Source: an uncultured Lachnospiraceae bacterium
Lineage (GTDB): Bacteria > Bacillota > Clostridia > Lachnospirales > Lachnospiraceae
Assembly (NCBI GenBank): GCA_905209865.1
Contig: CAJLUP010000001.1
Span: forward strand, 23,077-87,076
DNA: 64,000 nt
Direction of reading: 5' to 3'
The notes beneath the pieces were generated by a model, which was not told the DNA's origin, searched no databases, and saw nothing but the letters and a program-made list of their open reading frames with translations. The position numbers and the translations under genes are program-made. Below are positions 45,059-54,295 of the stretch, in pieces; positions within the stretch are counted from its first letter, which is position 1; every line of letters begins with the position of its first letter.

Positions 45059-45898
45059 TTACCGCATAAACTGCTTTCGGTAAGCGGTGGGCGTCATGCC
45101 GCATGTTCTGCGGAAGCATTGAGAAAAATAGCTTGAGGAAGAGAAGCCGCACTGTTTGGCAATTTCTGCCTGATTCAGATCTGTTGAAGTGAGAAGTTCC
45201 TGACTTGTAAAGATCCGTTTCTGTGCGAGATAGTTCATAGGAGCGATGCCGTAGATTTCTGTAAATGTATGGGCAAAGTAATATTTGTTCAGATGAGTTA
45301 GTTCGGCAAGTGTGTCAAGCGTAATATTTTCCCGGAAATTGGAATCGATAAAGCGTTTTGCATAGCTGCATTCGCGGGTAATCTTTTTGGGGGCAGGAAG
45401 CATCTCCACAGGAGATCCGGTGTGCCGTGAAAGCTGGATGATAAGGGCTTCGAGAAGGTTCTGACAGACCGTCTCGTAGCCCTCTTTTTGTTCGTCCATC
45501 TCCCGAAGGATCGTATAAAAATAGAAGTTAAGATTTTCGTGGAAAGGTTCACAATGGATGTTTAAATATTCTTTATCATCATAAATAAGAAAGTTCAGTC
45601 CCTCTACGCCGAGGACGATGTACTCCAGCGGTGAATTTTTGTCTGAGACTTCTGTATGGCGAATGCTGGGATTGACAATGATCAGATCTTGTTTTTGGAT
45701 CGGAAACGATTCCTCCTCTACGATAAAACTTCCGCATCCGTTTAGTACATAAAAAAGCTCGGGGAAATAATGGGTATGCGGATAGCTCTCCCAGTCCTCT
45801 TCGTATTTAGAATAGCTGGAGTAAAGAAGGTGATACGGCATCTGTGAAAACGTCGTTTCCTGATTAGAAGTATTGAATGAATGTCGTATATTTCCCAT
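45059..45898 (-). CDS. AraC-family regulator of the lacto-N-biose locus
   Basis: A 279-residue regulator. An N-terminal cupin-like sensing domain (HTHYFPELFYVLNGCGSFIVE, in part, near residue 40) is followed by two helix-turn-helix motifs: ENITLDTLAELTHLNKYYFAHTFTE (in part) and LNQAEIAKQCGFSSSSYFSQCFRR (in part), the AraC signature. It is divergent from the GH112 operon and most likely activates it in response to its sugar. ATG at 45898 follows ACGGAGGCTGTATCT; an in-frame ATG six codons upstream has no site. Confidence 0.9.
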   Translation of the reverse strand: MGNIRHSFNTSNQETTFSQMPYHLLYSSYSKYEEDWESYPHTHYFPELFYVLNGCGSFIVEEESFPIQKQDLIIVNPSIRHTEVSDKNSPLEYIVLGVEGLNFLIYDDKEYLNIHCEPFHENLNFYFYTILREMDEQKEGYETVCQNLLEALIIQLSRHTGSPVEMLPAPKKITRECSYAKRFIDSNFRENITLDTLAELTHLNKYYFAHTFTEIYGIAPMNYLAQKRIFTSQELLTSTDLNQAEIAKQCGFSSSSYFSQCFRRTCGMTPTAYRKQFMR

Positions 45899-45916
45899 AG
45901 ATACAGCCTCCGTCAT

Positions 45917-46155
45917 TTGTCCAAAATGGTTTAGAAATTTTGTTTTTAGCTAAAAAAGTAAAAATTTTAATGTGTTTATTATATTGAATTCTTAAAAAAA
46001 AATCAAGGTAAAATAGATGCATTGTAGAAGTTGGGGGAAAATAAATTATATATAATGCACAAAAAAATGAAATAAAAAAAGATTTTGTCGGAAAAACGCA
46101 AAAAAAGGGGGAGAAATATAAAAAAGCAATATTTATAAAAAAAAGGACAAGAATG
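45917..46155. other. AT-rich intergenic control region between AraC gene and GH112 operon
   Basis: This stretch holds no gene. It is strongly AT-rich with several A-runs (46005, 46083, 46106, 46138). AraC binding sites are expected here but no clear paired direct repeat was found by eye. Confidence 0.5.
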
Positions 46156-46159
46156 GGTA

Positions 46160-46188
46160 TTGAAAAAAGATGCATTTTCGTTTATTCT
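46160..46188 (+). promoter_or_regulatory. Promoter of the lacto-N-biose operon
   Basis: TTGAAA (46160-46165) and TATTCT (46183-46188) with 17-base spacing, 45 bases before the binding-protein start. Confidence 0.65.
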
Positions 46189-46232
46189 AAGAGCAACAAA
46201 GCAAATCGTTAAATAAAGGAGGACCAACGATT

Positions 46233-47573
46233 ATGAAAAAGAAAAAACTGATCAGTCTGTTACTCGTTGCTTCTATGGCATTCAGCCTTGCAGCATGTGG
46301 TTCATCAGGCGGAGACGACAAAGACGCTGACAAAGGTGGAGACGGAAAAACACTGAAGGTTGCAGCGGTAGAAACAGCTTACGGTGCAGATATGTGGAAT
46401 GAAGTTTGCGACGCATTCGAGAAATCTCATGAAGGCGTTACGGTTGAACTTACAATCGACAAAAAACTTGAAGATGTAATCAACCCGCAGATGAAATCCG
46501 GCGAGTATCCGGACGTGATCTTAAGAGCTGTAGGAGCTGAATCAGGAATTACAGAGACATTTGTAAAAGACAACAACCTTGTTGACCTGACAGATGTTCT
46601 TGATATGACAGTACCGGGCGAAGACGTAACTGTAGGAGACAAGATCCTTCCGGGATTCGTTGAGAATACAATTACAAATCCGTACGGAGACGGAAAAACA
46701 TATTTGATGCCGATGTTCTACGGTCCGTGTGGATTGTTCTACAATGCAGGACTGTTCGCAGAAAAAGGATGGACTGTTCCGACAACTTGGGACGAGATGT
46801 GGGCACTTGGCGACAAAGCAAAAGCTGAAGGAATCTCACTCTTTACATATCCGACAACAGGTTACTTTGATGCATTCTTCTATGCTTTGCTGCATGAGAC
46901 AATGGGAGACGACTTCTCTAAAGCTCTTACATATGAAGATGGTATCTGGGATACAGAAGGTGCGAAACAGGCATTTGACATTGTTGCAAAACTTGCTACA
47001 TACACAGAGCCGACAACACCGGCTAACGCAAACGACAACGACTTCCGTAAGAACCAGCAGCTTGTACTTGACAACAAAGCGCTGTTCATGCCGAACGGAA
47101 ACTGGGTAATCGGCGAGATGGAAGACGCTCCGAGAGCAGAAGGATTTGAGTGGGGATTCACAGCTCTTCCGGCTGTTAAAGATGGCGGAGAGAGAGCTTC
47201 TTACACATTCTTCGAGCAGATTTGGATGCCGGCAGAAGCAAAAGAGCAGGATCTTGGAAAAGAATTTATCTCATTCCTGTACTCTGATGAAGCAGCTAAG
47301 ATCTTCTTCGATAAAGGCGGAGCAGTTCAGCCGATCGAAGGAATGTCTGATATGATCACAGATGATAATACAAAACTGTATTACTCAATCTATGACACAG
47401 GCGCAGTTGCAGTTATGGATGCATTCGCAGCAACAGAACCGATCGAAGGTCTTACAACACGTTCTACATTCTTTGACCCGGTTAACTCTCTTGTAACTGG
47501 CGACAAGACAGAGCAGGATTGGATCGATCAGATCAAGACTGACAGTGCTAAATTCCACGAAGCACTCAAATAA
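46233..47573 (+). CDS. ABC importer substrate-binding lipoprotein (lacto-N-biose/galacto-N-biose type)
   Basis: A 446-residue family 1 binding protein with a lipobox LAAC near residue 21 and an acidic Gly/Asp linker. It shares the layout of GNB/LNB-binding proteins next to GH112 genes, so the cargo is probably lacto-N-biose or galacto-N-biose; specificity is inferred from context. Codons are strongly biased to a few choices (for example ACA for Thr, CCG for Pro), which fits high expression. RBS is AAAGGAGGACC before ATG. A hairpin after the gene probably reduces read-through into the permeases. Confidence 0.88.
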   Translation: MKKKKLISLLLVASMAFSLAACGSSGGDDKDADKGGDGKTLKVAAVETAYGADMWNEVCDAFEKSHEGVTVELTIDKKLEDVINPQMKSGEYPDVILRAVGAESGITETFVKDNNLVDLTDVLDMTVPGEDVTVGDKILPGFVENTITNPYGDGKTYLMPMFYGPCGLFYNAGLFAEKGWTVPTTWDEMWALGDKAKAEGISLFTYPTTGYFDAFFYALLHETMGDDFSKALTYEDGIWDTEGAKQAFDIVAKLATYTEPTTPANANDNDFRKNQQLVLDNKALFMPNGNWVIGEMEDAPRAEGFEWGFTALPAVKDGGERASYTFFEQIWMPAEAKEQDLGKEFISFLYSDEAAKIFFDKGGAVQPIEGMSDMITDDNTKLYYSIYDTGAVAVMDAFAATEPIEGLTTRSTFFDPVNSLVTGDKTEQDWIDQIKTDSAKFHEALK

Positions 47574-47635
47574 ATAAAATAAATCACCGGAAATTTACCG
47601 GTCCTGATGACCGGAAGAATATCAAAGGTGTAGGC

Positions 47636-47667
47636 GGGCGGTGAATCTGTTTTCACCGCCCGTTTTA
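47636..47667 (+). terminator. Partial terminator/attenuating hairpin inside the LNB operon
   Basis: GGGCGGTGAA (47636-47645) pairs with TTCACCGCCC (47652-47661), then GTTTTATC. Another ACCGG/CCGGT stem lies just before (47586-47613). They lie between the binding protein and the permeases and probably make the binding protein the most abundant product. Confidence 0.75.
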
Positions 47668-47687
47668 TCCTGACAGGAGATGAATCA

Positions 47688-48578
47688 ATGAAAGCAAGAA
47701 AAGGAAAAGGGCTGTTTGTATTTTGCTGCCTTGCCCCGGCAGCGATATTGTTTATCGTATTTATGATCCTGCCTACGATCGATATTTTCCGTATGTCTAT
47801 GTTTAAATGGGGTGGATATACAGATAATAAGACGTTTGTAGGATTACAAAACTTCAAAATATTGTTTAAGAGCGACAAATTTTATCAGGCGTTCCAGAAT
47901 TCAATTCTGCTGATCGTTCTTGTTACACTTGTAACATTTACGTTTGCGCTTGTATTTGCTTATATTTTGTCACGCGAAAAAATTAAAGGAAAAACATTCT
48001 TTAGTGTTATTTTCTACATCCCGAATATTTTGTCAGTCGTAGTTATCAGTGCGATCTTCTCAGCAATCTACGATCCGAATCTCGGACTGCTGAACTCCTT
48101 CCTGAATCTGTTCAGAGGAGCGGAAAATCCGATCCTTTGGCTCGGAGATCAGAAGATTGTTATTTACAGTATTGTGATCGCGCTTGTATGGCAGGCAATC
48201 GGATACTACATGGTTATGTATATGGCAAGTATGGCGAATGTGCCGGAAAGCCTCTATGAGTCAGCGGCTTTGGAAGGAGCCGGAAAGATCAGACAGTTCT
48301 TTACGATCACAATTCCGCTGATCTGGACAAATATCAGAACAACACTTACATTCTTTGTTATCAGTACGATCAATATGAGTTTCCTGCTTGTAAAAGCAAT
48401 GACAAACGGCGGACCGGACGGAGCGTCAAACGTATTCTTAAGTTATATGTATCAGGAAGCATACACAAACTCTTCCTATGGATACGGTATGGCAATCGGC
48501 GTTATGGTATTCCTCTTCTCATTTGCACTTGCAGGAATTCTGAATGCGGCAACAAAACGTCAGGAAATCGAATTTTAA
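47688..48578 (+). CDS. ABC sugar importer permease 1 (LNB locus)
   Basis: A 296-residue six-helix permease. The EAA loop is seen in PESLYESAALEGAGKIRQFFTITIPLI (in part) near residue 187. RBS is ACAGGAGATGAATCA. It forms the translocation channel with the next gene product. Confidence 0.9.
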   Translation: MKARKGKGLFVFCCLAPAAILFIVFMILPTIDIFRMSMFKWGGYTDNKTFVGLQNFKILFKSDKFYQAFQNSILLIVLVTLVTFTFALVFAYILSREKIKGKTFFSVIFYIPNILSVVVISAIFSAIYDPNLGLLNSFLNLFRGAENPILWLGDQKIVIYSIVIALVWQAIGYYMVMYMASMANVPESLYESAALEGAGKIRQFFTITIPLIWTNIRTTLTFFVISTINMSFLLVKAMTNGGPDGASNVFLSYMYQEAYTNSSYGYGMAIGVMVFLFSFALAGILNAATKRQEIEF

Positions 48579-48593
48579 GGGAGGAGGATCAAG

Positions 48594-49487
48594 ATGGGAA
48601 AAACAAAAGTAAAAGAGTCAAAAAAACCATTGACACTTTCAAAAGTGGTAGTATATATCTTATTAATTCTCCTTGCGATCACAATTATCATCCCGGTTGG
48701 CTGGGTATTTGTTGCATCTGTTAAGCAGAATTCAGAATTTTACGGAAGTCCGTGGGTACTTCCTGAGAAGATTTATTTCCAAAACTTTGTTGATGCGTGG
48801 CAGAAGGCGAGCATGGGTACTTATATGCTCAATTCAGTGATCGTAACAGCGCTTGCATTGCTGCTGCTGATCGTGATCTCGCTTCCGGCTGCATATGTAC
48901 TTTCCAGATTCAAATTTAAAACTTCAAAATTCTGGAACGTACTCTTCATGGCAGGTTTGTTCATCAACGTAAGTTATATCGTTGTGCCGATCTTCCTTAT
49001 GCTCAACAACTGGGATAAGGCGATTCGCCAGATGACGGGCAATACGTTCTTCCTGAACAATTTGTTTGTGCTGGCGCTTGTGTATGCGGCTACAGCGCTT
49101 CCGTTTACAATCTATCTTTTGTCCGGATATTTCCGGTCTTTGGCAAAAGATTTTGAAGAAGCGGCTTATGTAGACGGAGCAAGCTACTTTACAACGATGG
49201 TAAAGATTATATTCCCAATGGCAAAACCGAGTATCGTTACGGTTATTCTGTTCAGTTTCCTGTCCTTCTGGAATGAGTATATTATTTCCATGACACTTCT
49301 GACGAAACCGGAACTGAAAACTTTGCCGGTAGGACTTATGAACTTGATGGCGGCGCAGAAATCGGCTGTTCAATATGGACAGATGTATGCAGGTCTTGTT
49401 ATCGTTATGCTGCCGACATTGATCTTGTACATCTGTGTACAGAAGAAACTGACACAGGGTATGACACTTGGCGGATTGAAGGGTTAG
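48594..49487 (+). CDS. ABC sugar importer permease 2 (LNB locus)
   Basis: A 297-residue six-helix permease with the EAA loop in DFEEAAYVDGASYFTTMVKIIFPMAKP (in part) near 190. RBS is GGGAGGAGGATCAAG. As at the GH4 locus, no ATPase gene accompanies the permeases. Confidence 0.9.
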   Translation: MGKTKVKESKKPLTLSKVVVYILLILLAITIIIPVGWVFVASVKQNSEFYGSPWVLPEKIYFQNFVDAWQKASMGTYMLNSVIVTALALLLLIVISLPAAYVLSRFKFKTSKFWNVLFMAGLFINVSYIVVPIFLMLNNWDKAIRQMTGNTFFLNNLFVLALVYAATALPFTIYLLSGYFRSLAKDFEEAAYVDGASYFTTMVKIIFPMAKPSIVTVILFSFLSFWNEYIISMTLLTKPELKTLPVGLMNLMAAQKSAVQYGQMYAGLVIVMLPTLILYICVQKKLTQGMTLGGLKG

Positions 49488-49499
49488 GAGGTTGATATC

Positions 49500-49679
49500 A
49501 TGGATGAAAGAACAAAACAGATTTTAGTAGGAATCGTTGTTGCTGTTATTTTTATCGTATCTGTTGCCCTTATCATTATCGGTCAGAAACATATCGGACC
49601 GCAGGGACTTCTGACAATGCTTGTAGGGCTTGCAGGTCTGATCGGGCTTCTTGCCTTTTACAATCATAAATATAAGTAA
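49500..49679 (+). CDS. Small two-helix membrane protein of the LNB locus (DUF6903-like)
   Basis: A 59-residue protein: MDERTKQILVGIVVAVIFIV at the start, then a short loop GQKHIGPQGLL, a second hydrophobic helix and the basic end YNHKYK. Both helices span a membrane (about 8-27 and 35-53). ATG at 49500 is preceded by an excellent GGAGG site (TTAGGAGGTTGATATC), so it is a real gene despite its size. It lies between the last permease and the GH112 gene. I recall small proteins annotated DUF6903 in such loci but cannot verify it. It may be an accessory subunit of the importer. Confidence 0.75.
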   Translation: MDERTKQILVGIVVAVIFIVSVALIIIGQKHIGPQGLLTMLVGLAGLIGLLAFYNHKYK

Positions 49680-49736
49680 CAAATCATAACAGAAAATCTA
49701 AGCAGAAAATAGGAAAGAACAAAGAGGATATAATTC

Positions 49737-51893
49737 ATGGAAAATTCAAAAGGACTTGTGACCATTCCTACAGATCTCGACGTCGTTCCTGAGACTTTGG
49801 AATTGATGAAGCGCTGGGGAGCAGATGCGATCAGAGACTGTGACGGTACAGATTTTCCGGAAGCGCTCAAAGACGCAGATGCGGAAATTTATTCTACATA
49901 TTATACGACAAGAAAAGATAACGATTGGGCGAAGGCGAATCCGGAAGAGATACAGCAGATGTATCTTATGACGCCGTTCTATACGGCTGATTCTGAGAGT
50001 CTGTCGATCGAAATCATGAAAGGACTTTATCCTGACATGCTCAGTCCGAACACACGCGATGATATTAAACGCTGGTGGGAAGTTGTAGACCGCACGACAG
50101 GAGAAGTCGTTCCGACAGACGAGTGGGATTATAATGAAGAGGACGGAAAGGTTACGCTTAAGGCAGTTCCGTTCCATGAGTATACGGTGAGCTTCCTCGC
50201 CTATATCATGTGGGATCCGGTACATATGTACAATGCAGTTACAAATGACTGGAAAGATGTAGAGCATCAGATTACATTCGATGTTCGTCAGCCGAAGACA
50301 CATGAGTATACATTGAAACGTTTGAGAAAATTTATCGAGGATCATCCGTATGTAAACGTACTTCGTTTCACTACGTTTTTCCATCAGTTCACACTTGTGT
50401 TTGACGAGCTCGCCCGTGAGAAATATGTGGACTGGTACGGATATTCGGCATCAGTAAGTCCGTATATCTTAAAACAGTTTGAAGAAGAAGCCGGATATCC
50501 GTTCCGCGCGGAATATATTATCGATCAGGGATATTACAATAACCAGTATCGTGTTCCGAGCAAAGAGTTCCAGGATTTCCAGGCGTTCCAGAGAAGAGAA
50601 GTTGCTAAGATCGTAAGAGAGATGACAGACATCACACACGAATGCGGCAAAAAGGCAATGATGTTCCTCGGAGATCACTGGATCGGAACGGAGCCGTTTA
50701 TGGAAGAGTTTAAAACACTTGGTCTTGACGCTGTCGTAGGAAGTGTCGGAAATGGTTCTACACTTCGTCTGATCAGTGATATTGAAGGCGTGAAATATAC
50801 AGAAGGACGTCTCCTTCCGTACTTCTTCCCGGATGTATTTAATGAGAACGGTGATCCGGTTAAAGAAGCAAAATATAACTGGGTGACAGCAAGAAGAGCA
50901 ATCTTAAGAAAACCGATCGATCGTATCGGATACGGCGGTTATCTGAAGCTTGCGCTCCAGTTCCCGGAATTCCTTGATTATGTAGAGCAGGTATGCAACG
51001 AGTTCCGTACGCTTTATGCAAATGTAAAAGGAACGACACCATACTGCGTGAAGAAAGTTGCAGTGCTTAACTGCTGGGGCAAGATGAGAGCATGGGGATG
51101 CCATATGGTGCATCATGCCCTGTATCAGAAACAGAACTACTCTTATGCAGGAATCATTGAGTCTCTCTCAGGAGCGCCGTTTGACGTTGTATTTATCAAC
51201 TTCCAGGATATTCTGGACAATCCGGCGATCCTTGACGATATCGATGTGATCATCAATGTCGGAGATGCAGATACGGCGCATACAGGCGGCGAATGGTGGG
51301 AGAACCCGCAGATCATCGAGTCTATCCGCAGATTCGTTTATAACGGCGGCGGAATCATCGGTGTCGGCGAACCTTCAGGACATCAGTATCAGGGACATTT
51401 CTTCCAGCTTGCGAACGTATTCGGCGTAGAGGAAGAAACAGGATTTACACTCGGATATGATAAATACAACTGGGATGAGCACGAACACTTCATTCTGGAA
51501 GATTCCGAAGAAGTAGATTTCGGAGAAGGCAAGAAGAATATCTATGCTCTTCCGAACGCAACGATTCTTGTACAGAAAGAAAAAGAAGTGCAGATGGCAG
51601 TAAACGAATTCGGAAAAGGACGCGCCGTTTATATCAGCGGACTTCCGTACAGCTTTGAGAACAGCCGTGTACTTTACCGTGCAGTGCTTTGGAGCACACA
51701 CAGTGAAGATGAACTGAACAGATGGTTCAGTACAAACTATAACGTAGATGTACATGCTTATCCGAAGAACAATAAATACTGTGTTGTAAATAATACGGAT
51801 GAGTCACAGCAGACAACGATTTACCGTGGAGATGGAAGCTGCTTTGAGCTTGAGCTTGAGCCGAACCAGATCATCTGGTACGAGATCGCGTAA
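49737..51893 (+). CDS. lnpA: 1,3-beta-galactosyl-N-acetylhexosamine phosphorylase (GH112)
   Basis: A 718-residue cytoplasmic phosphorylase that splits lacto-N-biose or galacto-N-biose with phosphate into galactose-1-P and GlcNAc or GalNAc. The catalytic acid falls at D313 in MMFLGDHWIGTEPF, the same number as in the Bifidobacterium enzyme. Further family features are KRWGADAIRDCDGTDFPEAL near 24-44 and the glutamine-amidotransferase-like middle domain around VIINVGDADTAHTGGEWWENP (in part). It allows growth on building blocks of human milk oligosaccharides and mucin O-glycans. ATG follows AAAGAGGATATAATTC. Confidence 0.95.
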   Translation: MENSKGLVTIPTDLDVVPETLELMKRWGADAIRDCDGTDFPEALKDADAEIYSTYYTTRKDNDWAKANPEEIQQMYLMTPFYTADSESLSIEIMKGLYPDMLSPNTRDDIKRWWEVVDRTTGEVVPTDEWDYNEEDGKVTLKAVPFHEYTVSFLAYIMWDPVHMYNAVTNDWKDVEHQITFDVRQPKTHEYTLKRLRKFIEDHPYVNVLRFTTFFHQFTLVFDELAREKYVDWYGYSASVSPYILKQFEEEAGYPFRAEYIIDQGYYNNQYRVPSKEFQDFQAFQRREVAKIVREMTDITHECGKKAMMFLGDHWIGTEPFMEEFKTLGLDAVVGSVGNGSTLRLISDIEGVKYTEGRLLPYFFPDVFNENGDPVKEAKYNWVTARRAILRKPIDRIGYGGYLKLALQFPEFLDYVEQVCNEFRTLYANVKGTTPYCVKKVAVLNCWGKMRAWGCHMVHHALYQKQNYSYAGIIESLSGAPFDVVFINFQDILDNPAILDDIDVIINVGDADTAHTGGEWWENPQIIESIRRFVYNGGGIIGVGEPSGHQYQGHFFQLANVFGVEEETGFTLGYDKYNWDEHEHFILEDSEEVDFGEGKKNIYALPNATILVQKEKEVQMAVNEFGKGRAVYISGLPYSFENSRVLYRAVLWSTHSEDELNRWFSTNYNVDVHAYPKNNKYCVVNNTDESQQTTIYRGDGSCFELELEPNQIIWYEIA

Positions 51894-52008
51894 TGTCTGA
51901 GAAAGATCGTGCAGGCGTTATTTCCTGCCGATCGTTTGCGGTCGTTTTGTTGGGGAACAGACGACGGCAGAGAAGTTTGTGAAAAAGAAAATAGAGCGAA
52001 TGAAAAAG

Positions 52009-52050
52009 ATTACGGTTCATATGCATATATGAGCCGTAATTTGATATTGG
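52009..52050 (+). terminator. Probable terminator after lnpA
   Basis: ATTACGGTTCATAT (52009-52022) pairs with ATATGAGCCGTAAT (52027-52040) around GCAT, with one G-U; the T-run after it is poor. The rest of 51894-52361 shows no gene. Confidence 0.65.
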
Positions 52051-52361
52051 ATGTGAATAATAGCGGAAAGAGATAATGGATCAGAAGCAGTTTAGCCGCA
52101 AGGGATCGTAATCATTTCTTGCGTAAAGTAAGGGTCAGTTCTAATTCTGTAAATTGAAAACATGTATAGTAGTGATATCCGTTTTCGCCGATAATTTCAG
52201 GAGCGAGCGGAGAAACGGAGATCATGACTTGCGGAGAAAAGGTTTCTGAAAAGGAGTATATAGAGTTACAAAAATATGCGCTTGGAATATGGATGTTCCG
52301 ATTATCTAAGATCAAAGTTACAGAAAGGATGCCGCAGAAGGAAGGTGAGGAGGATGAGATT

Positions 52362-53561
52362 ATGTTGCTTAGTATTGCAATGATATTGTTAGTTGGGATG
52401 TCTATGGGATGGATCTGTAAAAAGATTCATCTGCCGAGCCTGCTTGGGATGATCGTAACAGGAATTGTACTTGGACCGCATGCGCTGAATTTGATTGACG
52501 GTTCGATTTTGAATATTTCATCGGAACTAGGACGGATCGCGCTTATCATTATATTGACGAGAGCAGGATTGTCACTGGATTTTAATGATCTGAAAAAGGT
52601 GGGTCGCCCAGCTGTTTTGATGTGTTTTGTGCCGGCTTGTTTTGAAATGGCAGGAATGATCCTGCTGGCTCCAAAAGTGCTTGGGATTTCGATTTTGGAT
52701 GCGGCGATCATGGGAGCGGTTGTCGCCGCAGTTTCTCCTGCGGTTATTGTTCCGAAAATGCTGAAGTTGATGGAGGAAGGGTATGGTGTGAAACAGGGGA
52801 TCCCGCAGATGATTCTTGCTGGTGCGTCAGTTGACGATGTGTTTGTAATTGTAATGTTTACGGTATTTACAGGACTGGAACAGGGAAACCATATTTCGGC
52901 TGTGAGTTTTATTAATATTCCGGTTTCCATTGCGGTCGGAGCTTTGGCAGGATTTCTTATCGGAATTTTATTTGCAAAATATTTTGAAAAGATCCACATA
53001 AGAGATACTTCAAAAGTGATCATTCTTTTGTGTGTTTCCTTTCTGTTGGTTACCTTTGAAGACAAATTTGCATCTGTAATTCCGTTTGCATCTCTAATCG
53101 CGGTTATGACGATCGGTATCGCTTTGCAGCAGAAGAGAAAAATCGTGGCAGAACGATTGTCTGTAAAATTCAATAAACTTTGGGTTGGAGCAGAAGTAAT
53201 GCTTTTTGTACTCGTTGGAGCAACTGTGGATATTCAGTATGCTGTGTCGGCGGGGATCGCAACTGTTGTTCTGATTTTTGCAGTTTTGGTATTTCGGATG
53301 TTGGGGGTGTTTTTGTGTCTGCTGAAAACGAAGCTTACTGTGAAAGAAAGATTGTTTTGCATGGCCGCATATATGCCGAAAGCTACTGTACAGGCGGCGA
53401 TCGGAGGCGTGCCGCTTGCGATGGGATTGTCCTGCGGAAATATCGTTCTGACAGTTGCGGTTACTGCGATTTTGATCACTGCGCCGCTGGGGGCTTTTCT
53501 GATCGAATTGACTTATAAAAAATGGTTAAAACAGGAAAGGGAGAGTTTGCCTTTGGCGTGA
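52362..53561 (+). CDS. Cation:proton antiporter (CPA family)
   Basis: A 399-residue antiporter with about 11-12 helices. The first helices (MLLSIAMILLVGMSMGWICKK, in part; LPSLLGMIVTGIVLGP) and the LTRAGLSLDF and GASVDDVFVIVMF segments match CPA1/CPA2 Na+(K+)/H+ exchangers; the Asp pair in SVDDV corresponds to the ion-binding acidic residues. It lacks the cytoplasmic regulatory tail of Kef-type proteins. The start is ATG at 52362, preceded by GGTGAGGAGGATGAG; earlier in-frame ATGs lack hydrophobic sequence. Confidence 0.85.
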   Translation: MLLSIAMILLVGMSMGWICKKIHLPSLLGMIVTGIVLGPHALNLIDGSILNISSELGRIALIIILTRAGLSLDFNDLKKVGRPAVLMCFVPACFEMAGMILLAPKVLGISILDAAIMGAVVAAVSPAVIVPKMLKLMEEGYGVKQGIPQMILAGASVDDVFVIVMFTVFTGLEQGNHISAVSFINIPVSIAVGALAGFLIGILFAKYFEKIHIRDTSKVIILLCVSFLLVTFEDKFASVIPFASLIAVMTIGIALQQKRKIVAERLSVKFNKLWVGAEVMLFVLVGATVDIQYAVSAGIATVVLIFAVLVFRMLGVFLCLLKTKLTVKERLFCMAAYMPKATVQAAIGGVPLAMGLSCGNIVLTVAVTAILITAPLGAFLIELTYKKWLKQERESLPLA

Positions 53562-53602
53562 TTTTCCAGTGTGTACATATTAATTATGAGAGAATAGAAA
53601 CG

Positions 53603-53637
53603 GGCGTCTTGCGTGAAAGCAGGCGCTCAATTTTTGT
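53603..53637 (+). terminator. Possible terminator after the antiporter
   Basis: GGGCGTCTTGC (about 53602-53612) pairs imperfectly with GCAGGCGCTC (about 53619-53628), then AATTTTTG. Confidence 0.5.
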
Positions 53638-53639
53638 GA

Positions 53640-53679
53640 TTACAATCCCAGAATGTGCCTTTTGGCATTTCCGGTGATT
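53640..53679 (+). repeat. Dispersed palindromic repeat, copy 2
   Basis: It matches 8670-8709 at 38 of 40 bases. It sits just after the antiporter terminator, at the left edge of the accessory region. The two substitutions weaken the outer stem slightly. Confidence 0.75.
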
Positions 53680-53931
53680 ATGAAAGCAAATGTTTATTTT
53701 TGAAAGGGAGAATGTTTATTTTGCAAGGTCTTTTCTGAAACTATTATTCGGAATACAGATAAATGTTCCGAAAAATATGCTTAAAAAAATTCCTGTAAAA
53801 AATTCTGTACAGGAACATGTTACCGAAGAAGTGTAAGTTGAAAATGATAGAAGCAGCAACAGCTTTTGTATATAACATATTAAATCATGTCCCTGCATAC
53901 ATTGTAAAAAGATGTGTCTAGGGGAATATTT

Positions 53932-54075
53932 GTGAAAGATTATATTGAGGAACGAGCCGTTGAAATCGCAGCATATATCATAGAAAATAATGCGACAGTA
54001 CGGCAGACGGCAAAACAATTCAGGATTAGTAAGAGTACTGTACATATGGATGTAACAAAAGAAGCTGGAATGTGA
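53932..54075 (+). pseudogene. spoIIID: Truncated spoIIID-like gene
   Basis: A 47-codon frame from GTG (after TAGGGGAATATTT) encodes KDYIEERAVEIAAYIIE and RQTAKQFRISKSTVHMDVTK before a stop. This is the N-terminal half of the sporulation regulator SpoIIID, including its helix-turn-helix (compare KSTVHKDL in Bacillus). Normal SpoIIID has about 85-95 residues; the C-terminal basic region is missing and no continuation was seen in other frames. It is probably a decayed or recombined copy, with a working gene elsewhere. Confidence 0.75.
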
Positions 54076-54172
54076 AGGTTTTGTATGTGGTGAGATGAAA
54101 GAGATAAAAAGTAAAGTATATAAGGGGATTTGGTGGGAGGAAATGACTCCGCAGAATCAAATCTGTGATGAA

Positions 54173-54200
54173 AAAGCTCGGTGATGACTGGGCTTTTTGC
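54173..54200 (+). terminator. Hairpin with T-run after the spoIIID fragment
   Basis: AAAAGCTC and GGGCTTTTT flank a ten-base loop (54171-54200). It could be the original terminator of the truncated unit. Confidence 0.6.
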
Positions 54201-54295
54201 ATGTGGAAATAAGTAGGAGTAGAAAAGTATGGCTGAGAGTGAAAATACTGTAGTGTATCTTTTATTCATAGGTGATACGTTGTTAGGCAAAAGTG

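Noticed and set aside
53940..54290. Minus-strand open frame of 116 codons
   Set aside because: Its opposite strand encodes recognisable SpoIIID sequence, and the minus-strand product has no features or ribosome site.
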